Part shown: positions 14,675 to 24,457 of the stretch, piece after piece
How positions within the stretch are numbered: the first letter of the stretch is position 1
Layout: the number at the start of each line of letters is the position of its first letter
Assembly: GCA_900404475.1 (NCBI GenBank)
Contig: OUQQ01000015.1
Location: forward strand, 18,439 to 82,438
Reading direction: 5' to 3'
Origin: Spongospora subterranea
Taxonomy: Eukaryota > Endomyxa > Phytomyxea > Plasmodiophorida > Plasmodiophoridae
Length of the DNA stretch: 64,000 nucleotides
Position numbers and translations under genes: made by a program
Notes under the pieces: generated by a model
Told to the model about the DNA's origin: nothing
The model's input: only the letters and a program-made list of their open reading frames with translations
Databases searched by the model: none

Positions 14675-15275
14675 TTATCTAGCAGGACGGTCCCGCAAAT
14701 CTTTCCGCAATTCTGCATTATCTTCCTTTAATTTACGGTTTTCTTCCATCAGGCATCGAACCCGATAATGTAGCATGGACTATACGGAACTCAGTGTGGA
14801 ATAGGAGATGCTTTTACCATAAGACTTACGAGAAGTTGTAATGGGTCGCTGGTTTGCGATCCTCTTCTGCTTTGTGTGCCAGCTAAAACTGGCTGACCTC
14901 CTTCCGTTGATAAGGATGATGAAGAACCAATATCAGCGATCTGGAATCTCCCCGACGCGGCAACGGCCTGTGGAGGCTGAGAAGCAGTCCTGGTTGATTC
15001 TGATCATGTTCGACATTGAGCTATTGTATTCACTAACACCTAAAATCCCTTCCTTACCTGCAGTCAATTCTGAAATCTGAAATCTTCCGGACTGAACAAT
15101 CCTTGCTTCATTACCAGTAATTCGAGAAAAATCGCTGGAATCCATTGACGAAGGTTGCGACGTTCGGGCGTTCTCAGGACCGCCCTTGCCTTTCATGCTT
15201 AGATAATTTGGCAAGATGTCCAGCCAAGCCAGTAACAATTGACCGATGTGGCTGTCTGATGCCACTGCCAGGCAT
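14675..15275 (-). CDS. Small protein with two RFQI motifs and C-terminal coiled coil, multi-exon
   Basis: Splicing at 15057-15000 (58 nt) and 14829-14780 (50 nt) keeps one frame to TAA 14677-14675. ATG 15275 works if a further short intron is removed between about 15242 and 15192, giving roughly 148 residues. The protein has two near-identical linear motifs, QSGRFQISEL and ASGRFQIADI, separated by a Ser/Thr/Pro-rich linker. It ends in a charged amphipathic helix (RCLMEENRKLKEDNAELRKD). The R-F-x-V/I motif is the docking site read by the CCT domain of SPAK/OSR1-type kinases. It occurs in WNKs and in long TSC22D proteins, which also end in a short leucine zipper. That parallel is my inference; no homology has been shown. 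Confidence 0.6.
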
Positions 15276-15495
15276 ATAAACAGTGTTTATTGTTCTCGAA
15301 GCCAAAACATGTCTAATCCTGTGACAAGATGGTGTCTAGCATATCGGACCCAATATTGCAAGGCTGAAACACATATGCGAGCACATTCTTGGCCAATTGA
15401 AACCTGATAAGTGATGACCTGTGGAACTTGTAATGTTAGCGCCTGATTTTCGACCGGTCGCTGTTTCCCGGTGTGATGGAACGCAGAGGAATGGT

Positions 15496-16725
15496 TTATT
15501 CAATGAGCCGAAAACATGCTTCATTAGACGGCGCATAACTCGATTTGTACGTGTTATATAACGTTTTTAGGGAGTCGACATATTTATAATGTAGCGAGTC
15601 AACCATTTCTAGTGTAATTTCACCGCGGGGGAACTATAACAAGCAGATTAAGCACGACTCCTGTCGAATGGGCATTAATGTTAACCTTTTCAACATGAAT
15701 AGGTTCTCCGATGACAGTGACAATAGGCCGCCTTCGAGGCAGGAGTCCAAAATCGTAATTGAATATTCCGCGACCTGACAGATTCTGTTAGCGCATATCA
15801 GTGTGATTGCAAATGTTTCGCATACCTTTGACAATGGGAAATGTGAAACCAAACCTTTGCAAAAAGAATTCCTGCCATTTTCGAAGGAATGATCCCCTGG
15901 GATTGTTCACTTGGTCATAAATATCAGTCTCCCCGAACGCAAAAACAGGAACCAGGGATGCGCCGTGCTCAATAGCCATCTTGATAAAGCCTTTTCGCTT
16001 AGTCAATGTCAAATCGCACGTGCCAGGTCTAGCATCAAGAGCCTAATGCAATAGATTACACTTGCGTCGTTGCAGATTTTGCGTTGGTGGAGAAGTTTAC
16101 CTCTCTCGCCCCACCAATCACTAACGTGATGGATTGGCCGTTGCCTCTACTCAAAATCGTATTGCAAGTGTGGCGACTAGCATCGCATATACCATGAGCA
16201 CCTAAAACCAGCGAAAGAATAGGCATACGAAAACTCTGACTGATTGTAAGTAGATGGGTTGTAATTCCGGGAAAGGTACTAGAAAACGAGGTAGCCTCCG
16301 TCGCGAAAGTTACAAATGCAGAAACGCCCACGATGCCATGAGGGTGGAAGCCTGAGACAACATAAAACTCCCTTTGTGAATAACCTAATATGTTTACCAA
16401 ATATGTAAGGGCGATCGGGAGGTAAATCTGCAGTTTTAACAAGAGCCATTGGGAAATATGATGCAAAGTACCGCCATAAAATCCAGCGGCGAAAGGCGGC
16501 TGATCGGAGAGTCCCAGTGTGTTGAAAACTCTGGAATAAAAAAATATACAGTAGGTACGCTATGAATGGATAGCGAATAAACGGTCTGGATGACATTAGA
16601 CATATGATCGAGATAATCGGTGAAAATATCCAAGGCGACATCCACATCAGGATTGATAACGTCTGCAATCTGCGCTCAAGCGGGAGGAGGGCCGGGGCCA
16701 GCCGCGGCCAATGCAAGTTCATCAT
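15496..16725 (-). CDS. DGAT2: Diacylglycerol acyltransferase type 2 (DGAT2 family)
   Basis: Exons encode [19 protein letters not shown], hydrophobic membrane segments, then [20 protein letters not shown] with the catalytic HPHG signature. Later blocks are [56 protein letters not shown], and [20 protein letters not shown] followed by [11 protein letters not shown] short intron then joins to [20 protein letters not shown] and [11 protein letters not shown], with stop TAA 15498-15496. The frame opens at a TTG at 16821, so I take ATG 16725. DGAT2 enzymes add the third acyl chain from acyl-CoA to diacylglycerol in the endoplasmic reticulum, making storage triacylglycerol. Monoacylglycerol and wax-ester synthases belong to the same fold, so exact specificity is not certain. 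Confidence 0.9.
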
Positions 16726-17370
16726 TAGTGATGATGTCAAACCCGAATCGATAAGAGTAATGACGGTGGGGAATTGAATAACAAAAATCATGCATAAAAG
16801 CGCAGCCCACTGGAAACGCAAACGCGATATTTGTTGATGACTTCAAATCATCTACACCTAACCAACAATAAAAGGCGCTGGCTCACAAAGGGATACGATA
16901 AAACGTTTATTGCAATCGAATTCGCCGACATGAAGAACTTTGAAAAACATCCGACTTTCACTGCGATCGGGGAGGACTAGACTCGATTTTGCAGTGACAG
17001 ATGTTATTCAACGCTTGCCAAGCGATCACAGGAGTCACCAGAGGTAATATCGATTGGGCTGTGGGAGGAGACGGACCGCAGTAGCCGTTAGACATATAAT
17101 CGGGAAAGGAATGAACATCGCGCATTGTGCCAGGCTTTGGCAGACGAAAGCCGAGTCTGGAGATGGATGGCGATCATGTGTGTACACTACATGTAGTATC
17201 CCTATATACAGTACCAGTGTCACCTTTTGCTCTGCTACAGACTGTGACCTGACTGACTGCACTGATGTGAATGCAGGCCCTGGCCGCCACCAGTCACCGG
17301 AAACCCGTTTCGCCGCCCAAGTTCACTTGGTCAATTGCCTGAGTGACCGTTGCTGGCCTGGTTCCTTGAT
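16726..17370. other. Intergenic, divergent promoter region
   Basis: Separates DGAT2 (minus) from the carbamoyltransferase (plus). Open stretches at 17035-17262 (minus) and 17054-17374 (plus) lack recognisable features. Confidence 0.45.
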
Positions 17371-18546
17371 ATGAGTCTCGTATCCATTGATCAGTTGACA
17401 GTTGATGATGTGGTCCGAATCTTGGAACAAGCAGAACATTGGGAGTATTTGCTGGATAAGGGTGTCAAATCCAACGTATTGTCTGGAAAGGTTGCTTTTA
17501 TACGCCTTTCAGTTTCACAAATTTTTGACATCAACAGTCCATTTTGTTCTTCTTCTTATTTTACATATTTGTCGCTGAATTATGTGCTAGATTCTAGGGA
17601 ATATATTCTACGAGCCTAGTTCTCGGACCTCATCATCGTTCCACGCTGCCATGCTCAATCTAGGCGGAAGCGTTATACCCATTACTGCCACCGCCTCATC
17701 CATTGCCAAAGGAGAGACACTAGAGGACACGGTCCGTACCATGGCTTCATATTGCGATATATTGGTGTTGCGCCATCCTGAAGGTGGAGCTGCCAAATCT
17801 GCCGCTTCCTGTTCACCAGTTAGTATTGCGGTATTCTTCTGACGTGAATCGCTGATTTTCTTCGTAGGTTCCAGTAATCAATGCAGGGGATGGCATTTGC
17901 GAGCATCCGACTCAAGGTAATACTCATCGACACCTTTGTCCAGATTCGACGGCTGAATCCGTATATGCAGCGTTACTAGATTTATATACGATCAAAAAAC
18001 TAATTGGAAAGGTAGAAAACGTCACGATCACCATGGTTGGCGATCTACGCCACGGGCGAACTGTGCATTCACTAACCAAGCTGCTGAACATGTTTGGTGC
18101 CAAACAGTTACATTTCATCAGCCCTGGTACATCCTTGAATACACGGTTGATTTGGACCGTTAGAACTGATTAGTTCGACTGTAGAATCGCTGCAAATGCC
18201 TGCTGGATTAATCGAGCAGCTTAAAGTCCCTTATACGATTAGCAACAATTTGGCATCGGTCATTTCCACATCGGATGTACTCTATGTAACAAGGGTTCAG
18301 AAAGAGCGGTTTTCTTCTCTGGAGGAATACGAGCTGGTGAAAAACGCTTTCATAATCACACCAACGACGCTGTTGGCCGCGAAAAACGACATGATCGTTA
18401 TGCATCCTTTGCCACGAACGACCGAAATCCATCCTGACGTAGATAGTGACCCAAGAGCAGCTTATTTCAAACAAATGCGCCATGGGGTTTTTGTTCGAAT
18501 GGCGATACTGGCATCGTCATTAGGTGTACCAGATTACAGCAAATGA
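17371..18546 (+). CDS. pyrB: Aspartate carbamoyltransferase, stand-alone PyrB type
   Basis: Starts at ATG 17371 ([20 protein letters not shown]). After an intron come [20 protein letters not shown], with the carbamoyl-phosphate-binding SSRTS loop, [48 protein letters not shown] with [35 protein letters not shown], and [13 protein letters not shown] with HPLPR. It ends at TGA 18544-18546. The enzyme condenses carbamoyl phosphate and aspartate in the second step of pyrimidine synthesis. The chain resembles bacterial PyrB catalytic subunits and is not part of a CAD-type multienzyme here. The several short introns show that it is a resident nuclear gene. No regulatory-subunit gene is visible nearby. 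Confidence 0.93.
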
Positions 18547-18599
18547 TCGACAACAGTTTCCACGATATTTGAATTTCCTGGTTAAATGTAATTAACAGA

Positions 18600-19677
18600 T
18601 TAATTTAATTGAAACATTCTCAATAGTTTATTTCGCGAGTTAGCTTCATGGGGTTGTGTAGAATTCAGCGTCTGTTGAACTGGAAAATCGTCAGATGAAC
18701 AGTTGCAATTACAGGACACATTTGCTGACTCTGATAAGGTTTTTGACAATTGCACCACCGACTGCTCAGCGTTGGCTAGCTCCCCATCCACGTTCGATAC
18801 GGCTGTCGATATCTCGAGAAGCCATAGATTCGGATCCACCAAGATCCCAGGATCTTCTATGCTCGTCACCTACACGCTGAATCAGCGGCGACCCCAATGG
18901 GAAATACATGAGAAATCAACAATTGTGCAACGACACGAGGTTGACGAACTGCAACGTTTTTCCGCGAAAAAAAACATTTGACGATCGAGGACCTTGAATA
19001 ATTGGGCGACTTGAACTGATTGATGATCCTTAAAAGAATAGACGATCCCCCTTAACCGTATTTGATATACCGGAACGTACTCGACCGCCGCCAACATCGT
19101 CCGATAGTGCTTAGATATTCCAATATCGCTCATTGAGCGGACTGTGGCCCGATGTCGAGATGGATCAATTGAATGTCCCAATTGACGAAGAATGCATTGA
19201 TCGTGTTCCGTTCTCACACGACATTCGGTTGACTTGCGGGAACGCCCTAGACAAACATAGAAACCTGCTTCAATATAATGTGGAGGATGACAGCCAACAC
19301 ATGATGAAAAGCCTTATCCCGAAATCACATTGGAAATAAACCGTACACATCAATAGAATGCGCAACGATGCACAAGGCTGAAAAAAAAAACTCGAAAAAA
19401 CTGGAAAGCGACCTCGATCTGAATGTTCATATACCGCTTCATGACGGTCAACAACCTGATGCGATATGGACATAATTCTGAGCAGCTCGTTCATACTATC
19501 AACGCCCGATCCAGGAATGGAGCCATAAACCGACACCAATAACGACATGATGATGGCGAATAGGCAGACTGGAATATAGTTACTGCGCAACCCCCCACAT
19601 GGCGACAATCCCACGAAACACATCATCAACACATTGGTGTAAGAACTGCATCTGGTCCTGTACGATGCAAAGTTCAT
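18600..19677 (-). CDS. Unidentified multi-exon protein with one membrane segment
   Basis: The minus-strand frame from ATG 19677 has a hydrophobic segment (YIPVCLFAIIMSLLVSVYGS), then MNELLRIMSISHQVVDRHEA. Removing a 35-nt GT-AG segment (GTCGC...TTCAG, near 19410) continues the protein as ALCIVAHSIDVYG. Further open blocks are SKHYRTMLAAVEYVPVYQI (about 19110) and a C-terminal block from 18869 (DPNLWLLEISTAVSNVDGEL, with several N-x-S/T sites) to TAA at 18600. An alternative first exon at 19743 would give a signal-peptide-like MKRILSLLLA, but I could not splice it in frame. Joining all blocks into one gene is inference, and I do not recognise the family. Confidence 0.35.
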
Positions 19678-19893
19678 AGAGTTATCGGACAGCCAGCAAT
19701 ACCATGATCAACCTGCTAATAAAAGTGACAAAATCCTCTTCATTGTTTGAGGTTTGAACACACTTTTTCATGATCGCGAGTCAAGCCTGCATAGGAATAA
19801 AGTGTTGCTTCTAACGGGTGGCCTGTTCTTTGTTGTGAGACATGTGTTTTTCAATAATGTATTGCAAGTCCTCACTGTAGAGAAAGAATCCCT

Positions 19894-20519
19894 TTATTGC
19901 AGAGAAAACAACAACCCATTAAAACACCAGTGTGAGTTGTCATCACATATTGGTTGTCTCACCCCCGTCATGTAGGCGCCATTCTCCTCATTCTTGGCAG
20001 ATACTCCCCGGAATACAGTCTGATTATTCGACCGGCGCTCTTGCTCATACCAGGCGAACGCCTCAAGATTCAGGATTTCGACGTACATTTCGCGATGAAC
20101 TTTTTGGAAAAGTTCATCAGCCAAAAACAATGTTGTTCCGATCAATTAATAGTTTCAAATCCTGCTGCTCGGTCATCAAATCGCAATTCTGGATAAAGCT
20201 GATTCAGACTTATTGGCCTTACCAAGGTGATATATAGTTCTGCCACCATATGCAGAACTTGATCACTCAAATGACTTCACACTGCACTCAGCATCGAATC
20301 AAAGCTGTCATCGGGATATCACATCGACTAATGTAAAACCTTCCTGTCCTCAAGTGCTTCGTGAACACCTTGATTTGTGTCAAATCCATTGATTCTTTCA
20401 TAAGAATCATCTCGAACGCCTTCCATAATGATGTACAGGGCCGGGGAATAATTGTACAGCCCTTTGGTTCTTGTTTTCACATCTGTAGAAACCAACGCGT
20501 TTGACATTAATGGGTGCAA
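19894..20519 (-). CDS. Possible unidentified gene, at least two exons
   Basis: Two protein-like minus-strand blocks: SPALYIIMEGVRDDSYERIN (about 20460-20390), and ELFQKVHREMYVEILNLEAF with AWYEQERRSNN (about 20140-20040). A piece between them, ELYITL joined to NCDLMTEQQDLKLLIDRNN, fits in frame if a 37-nt GTAAGG...CCAG segment is removed. The second block is faintly like the last helices of an RGS domain, but the conserved core of that domain is not visible. Limits and unity of the gene are uncertain. Confidence 0.25.
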
Positions 20520-20681
20520 TAAGATGAGGCTCTTTCAGGGTTCAATATCGTCAGAACCTATCGTGACAATAACCAATCAACAATCGTCTGTGATATTCGG
20601 TCACAGACATGGCGCTAGAGGGCCAGTGGTCCAGGACTGGCTTCATCCTGCCTATGGGATTGGACCCGATAAATCGGTTGA

Positions 20682-21731
20682 ATGGCATCCCGAGACCATG
20701 ACCGGCGTCATCACCTCTCCCCCATCTCCTTCTCCCGCCTCGTCCTCCCTTTCACTATCACACAGCTCATCTTCCTCTACATCGCCATCCACAATCGCCC
20801 TCCCGCCTGCGCTCCCCAATCCACCGCCGCCTTCATTGCCCAATCAGCCTGCCATCGCCCCGGATTGCATGGGGGGTTGAATCCGAATGCGGTCGCCACA
20901 ATCATCCTCTCCATGAAGTCCATCAGTAAACACACGTATAATTCAGGCGGATTACGCCATCTCCGCTATATTCTCCATTCTCGGGCGCTGTTATCGCCGA
21001 ACGTGAATTTCCTGATTCTGACCACGTCCTGTCCATTGATTCAGTTGGCTCACACACTGGGGATCGCCACAATTCAACCGGAAAGCGGTTCCTCCATAGG
21101 GGATCTCACCTACAATCACGCCTTCGAGCTCGTCACTAAGCTTGCCCCGACTCCTATCGTGGGATTCGCCAACAGCGACATCATATTCCTCGACAACTTC
21201 GCCGTCGCCTTGCAGGAAATCGTGGCGAACGCCGTCGCTAATTCTTGGCGGCGATATTTCATCACCGGCGTCAGGAAGAACGTCGACGTTCCGGACGATT
21301 TGATGCCGATGGACCACGAAATCGACCAAGAAATCTGGAGGAAATTCGACGCGTTCATTCGGTCGTCGGGAACGATGTTCGAGGACATCACGGCCGATTA
21401 CTTCCTGTGGAATCGGGACGGGGATTGGGATTGGAGGTCGTTGCCCCCGTTTGTGTTGGGCGGAATCGGGTTCGACAACTGGATCGTGGGCTGGGCCAGC
21501 GCCACCGGTGGGATCGTGACGATCAACACGACGCCGGTCGTCGACGCCATCCATGTGAATCACGGCGGGAAAGGCGACCTGAAGCTGTACGGGAGCCATT
21601 TCTCGCCGGCGTCCACACTGAACGAGGGCGTGTTTCTGAAATACGGAATGATCGGCTCCTGCGACGTCAACGATCTGGATTGGGCCGTCGTCAAGAGCAA
21701 GGACGGATTGGTTATTTTGAAGCACCAATAA
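20682..21731 (+). CDS. Putative type II membrane glycosyltransferase, intronless
   Basis: A 349-residue uninterrupted frame from ATG 20682. An N-terminal hydrophobic stretch (LVLPFTITQLIFLYIAIH, about residues 20-37) suggests a Golgi type II membrane anchor. The lumenal part includes NFLILTTSCPLIQLAHTLGI, PIVGFANSDIIFLDNF (a nucleotide-sugar-binding acidic motif is possible at NSDIIF), DYFLWNRDGDWDW, PPFVLGGIGFDNWIVGWAS and DAIHVNHGG. The blocks PPFVLG...DNW and IHVNH are typical of a protist and plant glycosyltransferase-like family with an undefined acceptor. Codons end in C or G much more often than in the intron-rich neighbours. The exact substrate is unknown. Confidence 0.65.
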   Translation: MASRDHDRRHHLSPISFSRLVLPFTITQLIFLYIAIHNRPPACAPQSTAAFIAQSACHRPGLHGGLNPNAVATIILSMKSISKHTYNSGGLRHLRYILHSRALLSPNVNFLILTTSCPLIQLAHTLGIATIQPESGSSIGDLTYNHAFELVTKLAPTPIVGFANSDIIFLDNFAVALQEIVANAVANSWRRYFITGVRKNVDVPDDLMPMDHEIDQEIWRKFDAFIRSSGTMFEDITADYFLWNRDGDWDWRSLPPFVLGGIGFDNWIVGWASATGGIVTINTTPVVDAIHVNHGGKGDLKLYGSHFSPASTLNEGVFLKYGMIGSCDVNDLDWAVVKSKDGLVILKHQ

Positions 21732-21835
21732 TATTCATCATTTATCTACCGGATTTTCTTGTCAAATCTATGGGAAAACGGGGAAATGTTTATTCAAATC
21801 TTCCCTTGTTCGTTGAATTGCCAGGTGGAAACTAG

Positions 21836-22330
21836 TTAGTAGGAAGATTCATTGAAATAGTCGAGCTGAAAGCAAAATGACCTGTCCCAGCTCGAATAAT
21901 TTGGGAATCCAACTGCTGGTGGTTGATTGTTCGGACCTATTTCTATCAACAGACCCAGAAAGACGGTTTCTGACGAATCTCCAAGAGGAAGATGTGGAAT
22001 AATAACAAAGTAATCTGGTGCAAATTTATCTGGATCGATGTCGATGCGGTTGGAATGATGAAGCGGGGCCAGATAGACGGCGATTAGGTGCATAAACCGT
22101 GAACAAATGAATCAATGGTGAGTCATCGTTGGGACGGGACAGATATCCAGATCAGGATCCGGTTCTGGTTCCGACGTCACAATCTGATTCGGGATCTTCT
22201 GCTGATTCCGTCCAGTTCTGGAGATAAGATATCCCTTTTCCCCCCAATCGACACACAACAGGGTTGGCGTCATCACCCCAATGACGGCCAGATTACTGTA
22301 TTCCCCGACCTATATCGCCATCATGTTCGG
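21836..22330 (-). CDS. Possible small unidentified gene
   Basis: Minus-strand blocks EYSNLAVIGVMTPTLLCVDW (about 22305-22250) and FVIIPHLPLGDSSETVFLGL (about 22010-21940) read like protein. The first has a hydrophobic stretch. A stop and about 30 bases separate their frames, so an intron would be needed. It overlaps the start of a plus-strand candidate, and at most one of the two is likely to be real. Confidence 0.22.
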
Positions 22331-22895
22331 TCCATGTTCCAATGAGCCGTTTCGGCCCATCGTAGCCCCATCGAATCCAGGTCCAATATTCACAGACACG
22401 TCAACCCCTCATCATTCAATCGCCCTCGTATCTCAACGCTTTTACTACAACTTGCTCTTTTCATGAAATTTCAACCCCTAGTTGTTAGCGCCATTAACGT
22501 TATTTCTGAGTGATCGTTTATTGTGTGATCGTTTGGGTTTAGAGCTCGGCTGTTGGCGATCTGTTGATATTGATTCGTGTTTGGCAGGGGCTATTGGGTT
22601 CCCAAAGCCAACATTGGAGCGGATCGCGTGTGATAACGACCGGGTTTACGTGGTGTTCCTGTTAGGCGATTACCGACGAACTCAACCCGGTCCCCTATAC
22701 TCGCTGATCGCCAACCTGGTCAGGGCGATACGATTGGCCGGTCGGCAATGGGCGATCGGCCAGCGATTGTTCAGGACGGTGCTCGTTGCCGAGCGTCAAT
22801 CCGATTTGGTGATCGAGGTCGTGTCGCGATTCATGTCGAGCGCCTCCTTATCGTATCCTATCCCTGGATCCGATCATGTCGAAATCACCATCTGA
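22281..22895 (+). CDS. Possible unidentified gene, probably two exons
   Basis: The second block (about 22590-22895) is a good open frame: GFPKPTLERIACDNDRVYVV, FLLGDYRRTQPGPLYSLIAN, VLVAERQSDLVIEVVSRFM, ending ITI at TGA 22893-22895. The first block may begin at ATG 22281 (MTARLLYSPTYIAIMFG). Two TAG-ending acceptor candidates lie near 22540. I do not recognise the product; codon use resembles the GC-rich glycosyltransferase gene next door. Confidence 0.35.
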
Positions 22896-23002
22896 AGCTT
22901 ATCCATCCAGCATTCCCTATTCTTCAGGTTATCATTAAACTGTAAAAATATCTCTTTGATCGTGTCGGCAGTCCATTCGGTTGTTTTTAACACTTGTCCT
23001 AA

Positions 23003-23626
23003 TCACAAAGATTGTGTGATCTTGACAACTGGACATGCGTCATCCTCTGGCCGGTAAGACTGAGAGAAGTTGAGGCCCATCAGGAAGGTGTTCTCGTCGC
23101 AATCCTGCGTGCGAGCAACGAATATCAAGCCATACTCGAAGGCATGCGGGCAAGCAGATGCCAAAATGTGCCATTTTCTTCTCCACGTTAACGTTCTGAA
23201 CGATTGCGGCTGGGCTCCGATGATGGCAGATGCGTATTGATAAAACCAAATCCCTTCATCAGCTGAAGTCATTTGTTGAACACTGCGGATTGCGCTGGAG
23301 ATCGAAACGACTGCAGAAACCGGTTTTTCCAGTCTCAGAAAAACCCAGCGCAGAAACTGGTTATTTTCACAGGTCAAACCCAATATGAAAGCTAGGGCTC
23401 GTCTGGATGCCGGCCCAATAAATGATCGCAATATTCCGAACAATGATATTGCTACAGCGTTATTGTGATATGAAGTTATCACGACATTGACAACTATGTG
23501 ACGCGCCTTTTTCAAATGGAAAAACAACACGTTCGTGGTCTGGTGCTCTCCAAGCGAAGTCAGATTGCAATCGTGGCAGTTGCCAAGTGGTATTCTGACC
23601 GATTTCTGTATAAACTGCCCTATCAT
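23003..23626 (-). CDS. Unidentified 207-residue protein
   Basis: An open frame from ATG 23626 to stop 23003. It contains NCHDCNLTSLGEHQTTNVLF, a hydrophobic middle, and a C-terminal region reading ADEGIWFYQYASAIIGAQPQ, WHILASACPHAFEYGLIFVA and LNFSQSYRPEDDACPV. Pairs of Cys and His could bind metal, but no known finger spacing is evident. No family is recognised. Only 70 bp separate its start from that of a plus-strand candidate, suggesting a shared divergent promoter. Confidence 0.45.
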   Translation of the reverse strand: MIGQFIQKSVRIPLGNCHDCNLTSLGEHQTTNVLFFHLKKARHIVVNVVITSYHNNAVAISLFGILRSFIGPASRRALAFILGLTCENNQFLRWVFLRLEKPVSAVVSISSAIRSVQQMTSADEGIWFYQYASAIIGAQPQSFRTLTWRRKWHILASACPHAFEYGLIFVARTQDCDENTFLMGLNFSQSYRPEDDACPVVKITQSL

Positions 23627-23696
23627 ACGTCCGTTAGGACTGGACGTGCATGGGTGCAGGAAAGTAATTCATGGCAATAGTCATAGAATCAACGAC

Positions 23697-24309
23697 ATGT
23701 TCCGAATGTCGCTCCCGGTGTTCCAGGTTCTCGTGAGGGAGTTGAGGGAAATAGGACTTTCTGACACCAAATGTCTCTGTGGAAGAGATGCTGCTCATGG
23801 AATGGTCGCCCATGACAATGCTGACGAACTTCAACCGATGATGATTGGCGCAAAACGCGATTTCAAATCGTGTGCGGCTGAATCCTCAGACGATTTAGAC
23901 CTTACAGCTGCAGAGGCGTACTCCAATGAGAATCAAAAAAACAGGTTTTCAGTTTGATTTAAGACCATATGAGATTGTGTGGTGGGCGGATTTTGAACAT
24001 TATAACAAATTATTCACTGTCAGCGGCAATCTCGTCGAATGGCAAGGTGCTGAACATTCATTTTACATCAAGCCGAGCTCCAAGGTTCATGTTCTGGGGT
24101 GCCCGGAGTCTCGTGCCATTCTTCATTTCGAAGGAAAGGAGGCGGAGACCTTCACGCTAGGTATTCCGTTTGCAAAGAAAATGCTGCCAAGTATGGAAAA
24201 GCGAATAATTTCCAGCAGCAAGGGGGCGTATCCCTCCGTGTCAGTATTTGTCTTGACGGTCGCCTCAAATATATCATATGGCGATACTGAATCAGTTGAA
24301 TCGTTATGA
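23697..24309 (+). CDS. Unidentified protein, probably two exons
   Basis: Exon 1 begins at ATG 23697 (MFRMSLPVFQVLVRELREIG) and continues through HGMVAHDNADELQPMMIGAK to an acidic stretch (ESSDDLDLTAAEA). A second frame from about 23940 gives FQFDLRPYEIVWWADFEHYN and VSGNLVEWQGAEHSFYIKPS, then HVLGCPESRAILHFEGKEAE. A junction near 23930-23950 is required but I could not fix it. The second block looks like a beta-rich domain. No family is recognised. It is head-to-head with the 23003-23626 gene and converges on the aspartic protease. Confidence 0.35.
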
Positions 24310-24457
24310 AATAATACAAAATCACATAAACCATTGGTATGTCGAATGGGAAAACCCTAGTTTCACAATTGACAGCAGCTTCCAGAATTATTGGCCAAAA
24401 GTGATTCAATCTGAGAGACGAGTTGTTATAACGAAAGTGTATTCGGGATCAATTGTT

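Noticed and set aside
20991..21728. 245-codon open frame antisense to the glycosyltransferase
   Set aside because: It is rich in Arg, Asp and Val with no domain, and arises from the strong C/G third-position bias of the plus-strand gene.
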